64,000 nt of DNA. Source: Haemaphysalis longicornis. Its lineage: Eukaryota > Arthropoda > Arachnida > Ixodida > Ixodidae. Within the stretch, counting starts at the first letter, position 1, and each line of letters begins with the position of its first letter. The translations under genes and the position numbers were made by a program. The stretch is from contig CM023449.1 in the NCBI GenBank assembly GCA_013339765.2, forward strand, positions 221,593,555 to 221,657,554, in the 5' to 3' direction. This document shows, one piece after another, positions 1 through 10,749 of the stretch. The notes under the pieces are model-generated. The model was given only the letters and a program-made list of their open reading frames with translations, ran no database searches and was not told the origin of the DNA.

Positions 1-680
1 ATGTGATCCATGACTGAGTGCCCTTTTCTAAACCAAGCCTGCTCTCTGGGTTTTTGGGAATCCAGGCTCTACCTATGCGGCTGCAGCTTGTAAACAGCTG
101 AAACTAGGCTGATGGGTCTGTAATTCTTGAGGTCCTTGGGATCTCCCTTCTTGTGAATGAGAATAATTCTGGCGTTTTTCCAGGCTATCGGCACTTTTTG
201 CGCCTTCAAGCATTCCGAAAATAGTACAGCGAGTTTTTCTAGGGCAAAATCTCCTCCCTCCTTCAAAAGATCTACGGTTATGCCGTCGTCACCTGCAGCT
301 TTTCCTTTTTTCATAACCTTGAGAGCCTTTCTTACCTCCTTGTTAGTTACTCACAAGTTAAGCTTGTACTCTCAGCATTATCCCCTGGTCTAACATCACG
401 GGCATACAGCCTGGTGTAGAATCGTTCTGCTACCTTTATTATCTCGTCCATGTTGTTCGTAATGTCTCTGAGTGCGTACATCCTGTCTTTGCCGATGGCT
501 TGCTTTCTTTTAGTTACTTTCAAGCTTCCCCCTATTTTCAGCGTTTCCTCGATGTCTGCCATGTTATATGCGCAAACGTCGTTTGTTTTAAATCTGTTAA
601 TAGGTTTCGACAGCTTGGCTAGTTCAATCTGATGTGCCGTAGGTTCTTACGTTTGGCAATTAGTTCCTTCGTTTTTTAGG
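1..680 (-). mobile_element. RTE-type LINE fragment, reverse transcriptase N-terminal half
   Basis: Read on the minus strand, this stretch encodes the start of an RTE/BovB-like reverse transcriptase. A spacer with KELIAKRKN and MADIEETL is followed by KAAGDDGITVDLLKEGGD, then IILIHKKGDPKDLKNYRPIS (RT motifs 1-2), and toward the window edge a degraded REQAxF-KGHSVMDH-like stretch. Frames are broken by stops and small shifts, so it is a pseudogene fragment. It continues past the left edge. Upstream endonuclease sequence of the same orientation lies at about 1300-1830, separated by inserted repeat sequence. Confidence 0.8.
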
Positions 681-683
681 TGC

Positions 684-925
684 GGAGTACCTTAGGACCG
701 CACAATGTCCGTCCGCGTCCCTGCGCATAGCATTTACAATCGCAAAAAATCACACAGCCACCGGCAAGATTCGAGCCTGTGTCTGGTAGACCAGACAGAG
801 TTAGTGTCAGTCGTCTTCCCCATTGGGCTACGACCGTGAGTTAGTACCCGGGAGTCAAACGGCTTACTTCCTCGCCTGTAACGGTGGGGAGTACCTTAGG
901 ACCTCCCAATGTCCGTCCGCGTCCA
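684..925 (-). mobile_element. tRNA-derived SINE-like insertion between short direct repeats
   Basis: On the minus strand at about 765-840 there is a tRNA-like head with an A box (TAGCCCAATGGG) and a B box-like GGCTCGAATC. It is bracketed by two direct copies of a roughly 40-base unit containing AGTACCTTAGGACC and CAATGTCCGTCCGCGTCC (685-725 and 882-922). The direct repeats could be a target-site duplication or part of a tandem repeat. The insertion separates the endonuclease and RT parts of the RTE fragment. Confidence 0.45.
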
Positions 926-963
926 TCCGTGCGTACACCACCAAGCGAAAATCAAGCGAAACT

Positions 964-1031
964 TCGATTTGAGCCGTGAATTGCAGTTTCATTTAGGGAA
1001 TAATCATGGTGCAACTCACGGCTAAAATCGA
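964..1031. repeat. Imperfect inverted repeat (hairpin)
   Basis: The arm at about 964-985 (TCGATTTGAGCCGTGAATTG) is nearly the reverse complement of 1009-1031 (CAACTCACGGCTAAAATCGA), with a loop of about 24 bases. It lies in unclassified sequence between SINE-like and LINE parts. Confidence 0.6.
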
Positions 1032-1294
1032 ATGACGGTCGGGGTGCAAATCGGATGTCACTCGAGGCGCAACTTGGATGTCATTTCGAGTCCCCGTACT
1101 CCGCACCCTCGCCATCATCCACGGAGTGGAGATGCTGCCATTTTTTTAGTTAGTTTACCAGTTTGTTCCCTACATGTTGCCTCGCCCACAGCTGCTGCTG
1201 ATTCAATGATTGCCTATGTTAGGTTCTCATTTAGCCTGCCCACACTGACCTCGTTGTGTTCGTCTAGAAGCGCGAATTTGTTTTGAAGATGTTA

Positions 1295-1832
1295 TTTTAA
1301 ACTCTTGCGATCTGGTCCATAGTCTTAGTTTTCAAGTGATATCTCCTTTCACTTTTAGGATTCAGCCTTAGCTTGTAACTAATCATCCTATGATCGCTGC
1401 TCCTAATCTTACTTAGCACATCTACGTCTGGCACAATGCCAGGGTTGTCACTTAAAATGAAGTCAATTTCGTTTTTTGTTGTACCATCGGGACTTTTACA
1501 TGTCCATTCCTATTCTTTCGTTTGTAAAAGTATGTGTTCGTCAACCTCAGGTTATTTCTCTCTGCATATTCCACCAGTATATCTAGCTCCTCGACTGTTG
1601 CGATACTCTATTCCGAAGTTTCCCACTGACTTTCATCCCGTTGACTTCTTAGCAACCTTTGCGTTAAACTCCCATCACAATCGTGAACTGCTTTGTTGCC
1701 TTCTTCATTGCTGATTCGACGTCCTCGTAGCAGTTATGTACGGCTTCATCATCATGGATGGTTGTTGGCGCATAGGCCTTCACTATCTTCAACCTGTATC
1801 GTACGACATATTATAGCCGAGTGAGACTGGAG
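1295..1832 (-). mobile_element. RTE-type LINE fragment, AP endonuclease domain
   Basis: Minus-strand translation gives YRLKIVKAYAPTTIHDDEAV and YEDVESAMKKATKQFTIVMG at the distal end, then a degraded segment resembling the SDHRMISYKLRLNPKS region of RTE endonucleases. Several stops and frameshifts are present. Order and orientation fit the RT fragment at 1-680, so both are probably one element split by the SINE-like insertion. Confidence 0.7.
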
Positions 1833-1837
1833 AACAC

Positions 1838-2768
1838 ATGCAAATAATGCTTGAGGAACTACAGTGAGAAAGCACGGCCGTGGGATTAAAAATAAATATG
1901 AATAAGTCTAAAGTAATGAAGAATAAGCATGCCAAGAACGTCTTCTTCAGCTTAGGAAACGACAGACCGACAAAGAACTTTATTCGGGTCCCGAGGAACT
2001 GCGTTGGACCGCCCCTATCAGGCGGAGTCCGTGGCAGTCGCGGGCCGCTCCCACGCAGGGACCGGAAGGCCGTGGCCCTCCGCCCTCTCGCAGGCCCTCT
2101 GGACAGCCCGAAGCTGAACCGAAAGGTCGCCGCTCTTAATGGCTTCCTCCCAGTCCTCTTCTTTGGTGAACTCTGCGTCGCGTAACGCAGGACATCGCCG
2201 AAACGCTAGAGGAAGTAACAGAATATAACTACCTCGGACAGATGGTTAGCGCTGACCCCAACCACGAGATTGAAATCCAGCGCAGAATAGGCACGGGCTG
2301 GGCAGCACTCCGCAAGCACTCCCGAATGATGAAAAGTAAGCTACTTCTGTCAGTCAAAGGAAAAATCTACAACCAGTGCACACTGCCGGCGATGACATAC
2401 GGAGCTGAATCTTGGCGCCCTGCTAAACAACTAGAAAGCAAACTTAGGTCGTCTTAACGGGCCATGGAACAAATAATGTTAGGAATAACACTCAGGGACA
2501 AGAAACGAGCTACCTGGATCAGAGGACAAACTAGAGTTGATGATACCATAGTTCAAATAAAGAAACAGAAATGGACTTGGGCTGGCCATGTAGTGAGACC
2601 AACCGAGAAATGGTGGACAATTAGGGTAACGGAGTGGATACCAAGAGTGGATACCAACTGTGGACTGGAGCAGCGCAGGACAGGAGTGGTTTGAGGTCAG
2701 TGGGAGAAGTCCTTCGTCCTGCAGTGGACCTGAGAAGGCTGATGCTGCTGATGATGATTATGATGTGC
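1838..2768 (+). mobile_element. RTE-type LINE fragment, RT thumb to 3' end
   Basis: Plus-strand translation runs from MLEELQ and VGLKINMNKSKVM through EEVTEYNYLGQMVSADPNHE and TYGAESW to ITLRDKKRATWIRGQTRV, WTWAGHVV and WTIRVTEWIPR, all typical of the C-terminal half of RTE polymerases. It ends in a GATGATGATTATGATG simple-repeat tail near 2743-2766. It is interrupted at about 1975-2190 by another LINE tail and carries stops at 2456 and 2691. It faces away from the RTE fragments at 1-1832. Confidence 0.75.
1975..2190 (-). mobile_element. 3' end of an unrelated LINE inserted in the RTE fragment
   Basis: On the minus strand this reads RDAEFTKEEDWEEAIKS, then QLRAVQRACERAEGHGLPVP, a stop and AATAAA near 1975. 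The W-E-x-A ... Q-L-x-x-V-x-R-A pattern matches the C-terminal tail of the LINE at 12050-12465 (EQWESAL, QQLTLVKRALESA). It is therefore probably a 3'-terminal LINE copy that landed antisense inside the RTE sequence. Confidence 0.55.
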
Positions 2769-2769
2769 G

Positions 2770-3370
2770 AGCGTGATCAAATTTTGATGCATACCTTAGG
2801 CAGTTCTTGCCCGCTTTTCTCAGTTTGAGTGACAGAAGCATACTCACTTGGTTTTCGTAGACATATCCACGAATGTTGTCTGTCTGCTTCTTACTTGTGC
2901 CCGTTAAAACCCTAAATATAAATATTAATATTTCATTCTCAATTACTATTTTCCGGCGCCCGTAAGAGGTGCCGGTGCTTCCAGCCGGCGCCTCTTTCTA
3001 TACAGCTTTGGATGAAAAAAGTTATGTCTGCTCTATTAAATGTTTCTTCTCTCCCTCCACCACCACCACCACCACTGCCCATGAATGAAACTTGAGATGG
3101 GGGAAAAAGAGGAAGGGAGAGGTGGTCAGGCAACAATGTTCACTCTGTCAATGCATGTCCTTCTTTCGTTCTGGGTCATACCGCTGGAGTTTTGTCACAG
3201 AGGGGTGATTACGGCCATTCACGCGTATATTTCAAAGACGAGACACCTGTCCTGTTAACCCATTCAAAAATTGGTTTTTCGCCTATTCTACTAAAAATGA
3301 CATCAATCTAAAATTCTCCAATTCTATTATATAATTCTGCAGCCATTTCCCCAATTCAATTCTACAGGCC
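2770..3370. other. No gene seen
   Basis: This stretch lacks a recognisable coding region. It contains a GC-rich short inverted repeat (about 2955-3000, CCGGCGCC and GGCGCCTC arms) and a short CCA run at 3058-3075. Confidence 0.5.
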
Positions 3371-3379
3371 GACTTTATA

Positions 3380-3765
3380 TAATGTTATGTGGTGTGCGTG
3401 TTGGCCCCAAAAAGCAACCCTGTTTCTTGGCCAATCCCTCACGTGCGTATGTGAGATTCCGTGAGGAAGCACAAGGCGCCTACCCTGTTAGCCGCTCTTC
3501 GTGAGCTTAGTTGAGCTCTACACCGACAAAAGAAGTGCCTTTTCTTCCAAATTCCCGCATAGCCTTTTCTTGCAGTTTCTCGCATAGTGCGCACTTTTCT
3601 TCTACAAATTTTTATATTTGTTGTGCGATTATTCTAAAAAAATTTTTTTTCTCTAAATCTTAGTTTCCTAAATCAGGCACTTAGACCCAATAAAGCCCCC
3701 GATCCTGCCAATCCCCCAAATGGGTATGCGCCACAAACGAAGGAACAACAACAACAACAACAGTA
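3380..3765 (+). mobile_element. Putative LINE 3' end with (AAC)n tail
   Basis: The segment ends in CCAATCCCCCAAATGGGTATGCGCCA (3707-3733) followed by an AAC run at 3744-3762. The same landmark, CCAATCCCCCTTGTGGGTACGTGCCA, precedes the (TCA)n tail at 8253-8312, which closes the I-like LINE. I infer a 3' remnant of a related element directly upstream of the longer copy. Confidence 0.4.
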
Positions 3766-4379
3766 AGGGAGCCCACGAAGCGACGTATTCCAACTGCCCG
3801 GCCCGGTCTCATGAATGTTCCCTCTTAGAGATAATGGGAAAAAACCGCTGCTCTAGGTTTGAGGATTCGGCTCTGTTGAAAAGTCGTACCCATGGTTATG
3901 CGGCAGCAATTCACAAAACAAGTTCCGCTGCTGATGCCGCGTTTCCAGCGACCATTACTCCAGTAATTGAAAAGTCCATCACGCAGGTAATGCAGCAAGT
4001 GGTCGCTCCGCTTACTGAGACTCTTGTCACGCTGACGCATGTCACAAACCTTTTGGCGCAAGTTAAGATGCTCACTACCGGAGTTCCCAATAACCACCAG
4101 GCCACATGTTCTACTTCTGAACCTCAGCTTGTAACACACTTTGAAACAGAGGATACCCAGGCTATTGCAGGCTGCTCCTCACGGCATACAGCAGAATCAG
4201 TTCCAGACTGGGGTAGCGATGGGACAGTCGGTCCGAAGGGAGTTCAGGTTGTTATTAATGACGAGGTTGGAAAAGCCGCCCCGGCTGTAGACATCGACGA
4301 CTCCTACGTCATGGAAGTGAATGACGTTTCCACAAACAAAATTCTCCCCACAAACAGAAGAGGCGTATCTCCCCTATAG
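3720..4379 (+). pseudogene. LINE ORF1-like protein
   Basis: An open frame of 219 codons whose middle part (IEKSITQVMQQVV, TETLVTLTHVTNLLAQVKML) looks like the coiled-coil/helical region of LINE ORF1 proteins. No zinc knuckle is visible before the stop. The frame opens inside the (AAC)n-containing segment, so the first roughly 15 codons, including an Asn run, are probably not original. Function is inferred from its position before the endonuclease. Confidence 0.5.
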
Positions 4380-4504
4380 ATGAAGCTAAGGCCGCAAGCG
4401 GAAAACCAGCAAGCAAAAAGGCGTCCCCTACGTCTTCAACTAATTGCACTGATATACTGGGGGCCATTGTTGCGTCCACAGTACACGAGGCAGTATAGCA
4501 TCTC

Positions 4505-5135
4505 TGAAGGTTGTACAGTGGAACTGCCGCTCCGTTAATTCTTCTTTTGTTGATCTCAAGTGTCTAGTTGTAAATTACTGTCCTGATGTTGTCCTCTTTC
4601 AAGAGTCATGGCTTTCTAAGGACAATTTTTTTTGCTTGGGACATTATCGGGCCTTCAGATTAGACCGCAATAAGTAGAGGGGGTGGGTACTAACCCTTAG
4701 TTTCTGCAAAACTTTGTCATAGAGCATTTTCTTCGTTGGAACTGATGTCACCCAGTGGCGAAGTTCTCGCGGTAGACTTGCTTCTTCCTGGGAGTCCTCC
4801 GATCTCCATCGTCAATGTTATTTCCGGTAGGCTCCGTAGAGTAGAGAAACTGGACACGTTTATATAGCCAGAAATCTAGAATTATTGTTGCCGGTGACTT
4901 CAATGCTCACCACGTTTCTGGGGCTTCAGAACGGACTCTTGTGGTTTAGAGCTCTGGCACTGGCTTCAGGAGAATGACCTTTCCTGTCATAATTCCCGGG
5001 CTGTTACATTTTTGCGTGGTGGATCTCGATCGGCCTTGGACTTGACCTTCTCCTCAGGCAATGTACAAGTCGCGTCCTGGGGTACATTACCTTGCGGCTC
5101 AAGCAGTGATCATTTCCCCATTGAGTTTACGGCAG
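4505..5135 (+). pseudogene. LINE AP endonuclease domain (broken)
   Basis: Across shifting frames the plus strand reads VVQWNCRSVN and VVLFQESWL (4508-4620), IVAGDFNAHH (4882-4912) and SSDHFPIEFT (5100-5130). These correspond to the N-terminal, catalytic DFNAHH and SDH motifs of non-LTR endonucleases. Stops at about 4675 and 4950 show it is dead. Confidence 0.75.
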
Positions 5136-5628
5136 GTTGTCCCTCTAACTAGAATTGAGGTCAGAAAGCAAAAATTTATTAACGCTCGAGTTTATCAGGG
5201 GGCACTGCGGGATTGTTTTTTCATCAATGCAGACCACTGAGTCCATTGTAGATGCTCAGCGAGCGATGGAGTCTTTGCAGGCAGCAGCAAAAAAACGCTG
5301 AGTTCACAGTCAATTGTACCGCACAGCAAAAGGTCTTTAACTGGTGGAACTCTGATTGCAGCCGAGATTATCGCCGTAGAAAGCAGCTCTGAAGACTCTT
5401 CTGCACAATCACTGTCCTGTAAATTGGATAAACTATAAGTACATGGCAGCAGTGTTCAAACGTACAGTTGCTAAAGCTAAAATGGATTACATTATAAATC
5501 TCATGACTCTCTTTCGAATTCTAAAAATAAAGCAGCGCTCTATAAATTCATGGCAAGCAATGGGGTGGTTTCTATCAAGAAGTTACAGTCATCAGAGGTC
5601 TTGACTTCTGCTGAAGAGGCCCGGATTC

Positions 5629-6741
5629 TTGAGCGCTCTGCTAGAGGTCTTGCGGTTCGCTTTTCTTCTCGTTGTAATAACTTCCGTCTTATCGGCCCTC
5701 CAGAAACGGAATGATTTTATGCCAGTCTCATCTTGTGATCTGACGGAGGCCTTGTCCATCACACGTTCTGCGGCGCCGGGGCTTGATGGCGTGACTGTTG
5801 GTGCTATTAAATTTTTGGCTGAGGAATTCCAACCGGTTCTATTGAATGTGATAAATTCATCCCTCAGGTTTTGTTGGATTCCACTCAACTGGAAAGTGTC
5901 CAAGATAATTTTGCTCCAAAAAAAGCCAGGTCACGGTTTTCGATTTAGACAACTTAAGGCGATTGGCTCTGACCTCCAACATGATAAAATTAATAGAGCG
6001 AATACTTTTTAAACGGATGACTTCTTTCATGCAGGACAGGCAAGTACTCAGTCCTGCTCAGATTGGCTTTAGGCGGGGATGTTCTATTTGGAACGCTCAT
6101 GTGGACTTAGAGGCGAGGATCCGCTTAGCACAAAAAGGGAAACTGGTGTCGGCACTAGTGACCTTAGATGCAGCTAAGCTTATGACAGTGTCGAGCATGG
6201 TATCTTACTTGACAAACTAGAGCGTATAAACTTGCCTACATATATTTTTGCTTGGATTAGGGAGTTTTTGGCTGATCGGGAATTCTTTTGCACAAACGGA
6301 AGGCTATCTTCAGGAAGATTTACACAAACTAAAGGAGCGCCTCAAGGATCGGTTTTATCGCCTTTACTTTTTAACATCCTTATGAGTGACATTCCTATAT
6401 TCCCAGATGTAACAACCTACGTTTATGCGGATGATATAGCGTTTTTTGCAGCCGCAGTCGACATTCATTCGCTATATGACCGCTTGCAGGCCTATTTATC
6501 TGTCTTGGAGACATGGCTTGACAGCATTTATTTAACGTTTAAATGTTGTCGAAGAGTGCTTTACTTGTCTTCCCGGGTTGCAGGAACAATTTCAATTTCT
6601 CTCGCTTACAAAAATCAAGTCATTCCGCAGGTGGATTCGCTGAAATATCTTGGTGTTACATACACGTCTGCTCTTGATTGGAAGGCACATATTAACGCAT
6701 CGGTCACAAAAGCGGAGAGAGAGAGCATTTGGTTCGCATGA
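5629..6741 (+). pseudogene. LINE reverse transcriptase domain (broken)
   Basis: APGLDGVTVGAIKFL starts the RT (about 5776). IIL-QKKPG and QIGFRRG follow, then a frameshifted A-YDSVEHG, then GAPQGSVLSPLLFNILM (about 6333-6385) and the catalytic YADD at 6424-6435. Frames change near 6000 and 6180-6220. The motif order and the QGSVLSPLLF box are typical of Jockey/I-type enzymes. Confidence 0.85.
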
Positions 6742-7269
6742 AAAGACTATGTGGGAAACGGGCAGGAATGCGCTGGGACACACTTTTGCTGTTGTACCGA
6801 GCCTATGTCCGGCCAGTCATGGGAGTTTGGGTACGTCTTGTTTTGCAGTTGCCATATCTTCAAACTGCGTCCGTTATACCTGCTGGAGAGGCGCATTCTT
6901 CGATTTTGTCTTGGCCTTCCCCGGTTCGTTTCGAACCGAGTTCTGTACTTAGAGGCACGCGTTCCTGAACTTAGGGTTCCGTTTTCTCTTGCTGACGGTT
7001 GCAAACTTACCTCCGCATGTACGAAGCCCCCTCTGGGGCTGCCAAGCCGGTATTTATTTGTGAGCCCAGTATATTTTTTACATCTCCGTGGCCCAAACGT
7101 ATCTCCCCCCAAGTTGCTATTCGTTCAATCATGCCTGGATTGTATTTCTGTTAAGTTATATGAGGTCATTCCGGTATCACACATCGAGCGAGAAACTGAG
7201 TTTTACTTTCAAAACCCCTTCCCTTCCGCTGCAAAACTTCTACCACGCTCGCTATTAGCCGCTATTTTA

Positions 7270-7970
7270 AATGAATATTTATTCAAGTATCCTTCTTCAT
7301 CTGTGATTTATACCGATGCATCTCAAATGGCGAGAAAGCTGGAATTGGTATTTTTTCACAACCTTTAGACTGGAGTTATTCGCGGCGAATCCCGGATTAC
7401 ACACCCATTTTTATGGCCGAATTTTAGCAATAGCTCTCGCTGTATGCAAAAGTACCGCAGCATGTATCAAAAATTATCATATTATCTGATTCGATGGCAG
7501 TTATATCGGCGTTAACTTCCTCTTCGGAATCTCCATTGTACCGCACACTATTATTTTTGTTCCCAGGCACGTGAAGGAGGTACGCTTGTCTTGGGTCCCT
7601 GGCCATACGGACATCAGGGGCAACGAGCAAGCGGACCATTTAGCTAATCTCGCCGTCACAGCTCCCATTCAATTCGGAATTCTAATCTGGCTCTATTTGC
7701 ATCTGCGAGACTAAGACGATATTGGCATTTAGACGCCACCCGTTCCGATTTCCTTTTATCATTTGAAGAGTTCCAACATTTAAAAGTTCGGGTGGGAATG
7801 TTTCATTTTTGTGGCTCTCGGCAATGCGAGGTGACCTTCACCGAGCTGCGCTGCAGGGTTCCACGGCTTAATTTCTATCTGTTAGATCAGAACTTTCACC
7901 TACAGAACTATGTGTGCGGTGCCAGGTCCCCGAAACAATCGAACATCTTTTTCTCGACTGTTGCCGTTTC
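7270..7970 (+). pseudogene. LINE ribonuclease H and C-terminal CCHC region (broken)
   Basis: SSVIYTDAS (7297-7323) marks the first catalytic Asp of an RNase H domain. ILSDSMAVI (about 7475-7505) and a frameshifted SW-PGH region (about 7590-7610) follow. CVRCQVPETIEHLFLDCC at 7910-7966 forms the terminal knuckle. Several frame breaks are visible. This region is the part duplicated in the minus-strand copy at 9981-10749. Confidence 0.7.
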
Positions 7971-8312
7971 TCAACAGCTAGACAACTGTTTTGAAGGAGC
8001 CGATTGAGCGGTTGGGGTTGACTTTATCGATAACACTTATATTATCTATTGGCGCATCAAAGCTGGGGTTTGCAAGAAGGGATATATATAATTGCATTCA
8101 AAATTTTCTTTCTGCCTCAGGTCGTTTGAATTGCTAAACGGTGCTGATTAATGGGTAATTCGGGTTTCATTCTTAACTAAGTTTCCTTTTACACCCTCTT
8201 TCCGGAAATAAGTATTTTGAAGTCCTCACGTTTTTAACCAGTTTAGCCCTGGCCAATCCCCCCTTGTGGGTACGTGCCAAAATATTTGAGGTCATCATCA
8301 TCATCATCATCA

Positions 8313-9303
8313 ACAGTTCGTGAATGCACAGGCAGTGGTGGTATAGACCCCGGCTAGACAGCAGTTTCGAGGCTACTCTCAAGAGCAAAGCGCCCAAGGG
8401 CAGCGAGGAAATCGGGGTCGTCGTGTGTTGTGGAGCGAATCTCGGTCAGATTGTGTAGGGCCTTCAGCAGAATGTGGAGGAAGGGTTCTTAGATTAGTGT
8501 CAATGAGGTGCGTCAGCTTTGCGAATGTAGTGCTGTTTAGAGTGGAGGATCACCAGTCGGCCGGCGCCAATTTCGTGGGATGTGGGGGGCCCGAGGCCAA
8601 ACTTAGTGTTGGCGCTAACTTAGTTAAAATAATAATTTCCGCAGGACGAGTTAGTAAGAGGGCACTATGTAGGAAACCTAAAGGAGTGGCGGCAGCAAGG
8701 CGGTCATGCCAATCCTGGCGAGCGTGATCCAACCATTGCCTGAGGGAGGGTCGGGGAGAGAGGCAGTCAACCAGTAGAAGTTATAAGTAGGAGACTAATC
8801 TGCGCTGCCTCATGGGCAGTCGGATTGCTGGAACCGTGAACCACGTGTCCCGGTACCCATGAAACCCGCACAGAGGTACCCTGTCGAGCCGAGCAAGCAG
8901 ACTATTCATACGTTGATTCCGACGGACCAGAGGGCTGTCCGAGAAGTCTCCAGAGCTCACGTAGCGCCATCTGGGACTTGGGAACCGAATGTGCGCTGGT
9001 AATGGGGCACATGTTTTGCGGTTGAGAACTGCGAGTATAGCATACAGCTGAGCGCCAATACTAAACGCAGTGGATGATCCTCGAGTGCAAGCGCCGTCCG
9101 AGCTCAGTAAATCTGAACATCGCAAATCCAGTTCCATGTGCGAGATACGCTTGCATTGATATATAAATGTCTGGTCCACTAGGAAGTTCGGGCCCACGTG
9201 TGCGAGAAACAGATATATCTTGGGATGCGTGTGCATCTGACAAGTGCCTCTGAAGCAACAGCTTCGGCGCAGTCACCTGCCTCTTCTCTCGCGAATTTCG
9301 CAA
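8313..9303 (-). mobile_element. LINE 3' fragment with RNase H domain
   Basis: Minus-strand frames give ALRELWRLLGQPSGPS, then VRVSWVPGH and TAHEAAQISLLL (about 9010-8790), the C-terminal half of an RNase H fold. Downstream comes a long degraded tail ending in LTEIRSTTHDDPDFLAALGRFALES near 8360. A (TGA)n run at 8288-8312 may be its 3' tail, or the tail of the plus-strand LINE, since the two elements meet there. Multiple stops. Confidence 0.55.
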
Positions 9304-9399
9304 TTAACACGCTAACCGAAATAACCATTTAGAGTGGTCCATTCTTTTGCAACATTTTGAAGTTTTCGGCATGAAACGCCTTTAAAGGAACCTTTTAAA

Positions 9400-9843
9400 T
9401 TCGTGCGTATATGGGTACAATCACGGCACAGGGATTAAAGAACAAAACTAAGAATAATTGGTGGATCTTTAAGAATGCATAAGTATCTACTTTCTCTCCC
9501 TCATGAACATGCAGGCTCAGCCCGATACGCACGCTTTGCTCTGGCTTCGGAAGCCCAAAACGCGGCGTTTCTCACACCCCCTGCACGCCGCATGAACCAT
9601 GCTTTACTTCCTACCCATTCAGTTATTGGGTTTGCTCGCTCTAGCAGCGGCATGGACTGCACTCCCACAGAATGTGTGCTTGGTTAAGTATGCCGTTGCA
9701 GTTGCTGCACTGGGGGGTGGGCTCGTGGTGCCATGTAGTAGGCGGTGTAACCATGCCGGTGTTTGTGCTTGTCTCGGTAGTGTTTGTTCTTCTCTGTCCA
9801 ACCAGGGATGGGGGGCTTGATACTCCATCCTGTCGTGATGGTC
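9400..9843 (-). mobile_element. 3' portion of host LINE (CCHC end)
   Basis: Minus strand reads TWHHEPTPQCSNCNGILNQA then HILWECSPC (about 9745-9650), a C-x2-C...H-x4-C knuckle at the end of a LINE polymerase ORF. I read it as the downstream part of the minus-strand LINE at 10750-12060, separated from it by the LINE-SINE chimera at 9844-10749. The protein tail after the knuckle is decayed. Confidence 0.55.
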
Positions 9844-9985
9844 GATTGATTGATTGTAGGGTTTAACGCGCCGACGCAACGCAGGCAATGAGGCGCGCCG
9901 TAGTGGAGGGATCCGGATTAATTTTGACAACCTGGGGATCTTTATTGTGCGCCCAAATCTCGTGCACACGGGCGTTTTTGCCCTG
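9844..9985 (-). mobile_element. Ruka-like SINE, 3' half only (fused to a LINE)
   Basis: Read on the minus strand it contains the SINE body from CAAAAACGCCCGTG through GGCGCGTTAAACCCTACAATC and the CAATC tail. The tRNA-like head is missing. Instead the sequence passes directly into RNase H sequence of the I-like LINE at about 9978-9985, where both share a short TTGCC overlap on the plus strand. Confidence 0.85.
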
Positions 9986-10749
9986 ATGTTCGTATGGCCG
10001 GGGACCCAAGACAAGCGCATCTCCTTCACGTGCCTCGGAACAAAAAATAATAGTGTGCGGTACAATGGAGAGTCGGAAGAGGAAGTTAATGTCGATATAA
10101 CTGCCATCAAATCGGATATGATGGTTTTTTATACATGCTTCGGTACTTTGCATAGAGCGAGAGCTATTGCTAAAAATTTGGCCATAAAAATGGGTGAGTA
10201 ATCCGGGATTCGTAGCGAATAACTCCAATCTTGAGATTGTGAAAAAATACCAATTCCAGCTTTCTCGCCATTTCGAGATGCATCAGTATAAATCACAGAA
10301 GCAGGATACTTAGATAAATATTTATTTAAAATAACGGCTAATAGCGAGCGCGGGAGAAGTTTTGCAGCGGAAGGGAAGGGGTTTCGAAAGAAAAACTCAG
10401 TTACTTCATATAGCTTAACAGAAATACAATAAAGGCATGATTGAACGAATGGCACTTGGGGGGAAATATGTTTAGGCCACGAGATGTAAAAAATAAACTC
10501 GGATCACAAATAAATACAGGCTTGGCAGCTCCAGAGGGGGCTTCATACATGCGAAGGTAAGTTTGAACCGTCAGCAAAATAAATCAGACCCCGAGTTCAG
10601 GAACGCGCGCCGCTAAGTACAGAACTAGGTTCAAGATGAACCGGGGGAGGCCAAGGCAAAGTCGAAGAATGCGCCTCTCCAACAGGTATAACAGTCGTAG
10701 TTTGTAGGAAGGGTAACTGCAAAACAAGACGTACCCAAACTCCATGACT
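9981..10749 (-). mobile_element. Second copy of the I-like LINE (RNase H segment)
   Basis: The minus strand encodes PFVQSCLYCISVKLYEV, SAAKLLPRSLLAVILNKYL and VIYTDASRNGEKAGIGIF, and ends in SWVPGHTNIR. It matches plus-strand positions of about 6816-7606 with similar length. It is better preserved than the longer copy around the YTDAS motif. It is 5'-truncated and lacks the LINE 3' end, being joined there to a Ruka-like SINE. Confidence 0.8.

Larger units (their letters stand above)
3720..8312 (+). mobile_element. Degenerate near full-length I-like LINE (ORF1, EN, RT, RNase H)
   Basis: This is the most complete LINE in the window. In order it has an ORF1-like frame (3720-4379), an AP endonuclease (about 4505-5135), an RT with YADD (about 5630-6600), a ribonuclease H domain with YTDAS (about 7309) and a C-terminal CCHC knuckle read as CVRCQ...HLFLDC (about 7910-7966). 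It ends in a (TCA)n tail at 8287-8312. RNase H plus a simple-repeat tail places it in the I group of non-LTR elements (family knowledge). Many stops and frameshifts make it inactive. A second copy of its RNase H region lies at 9981-10749 on the minus strand. Confidence 0.75.
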
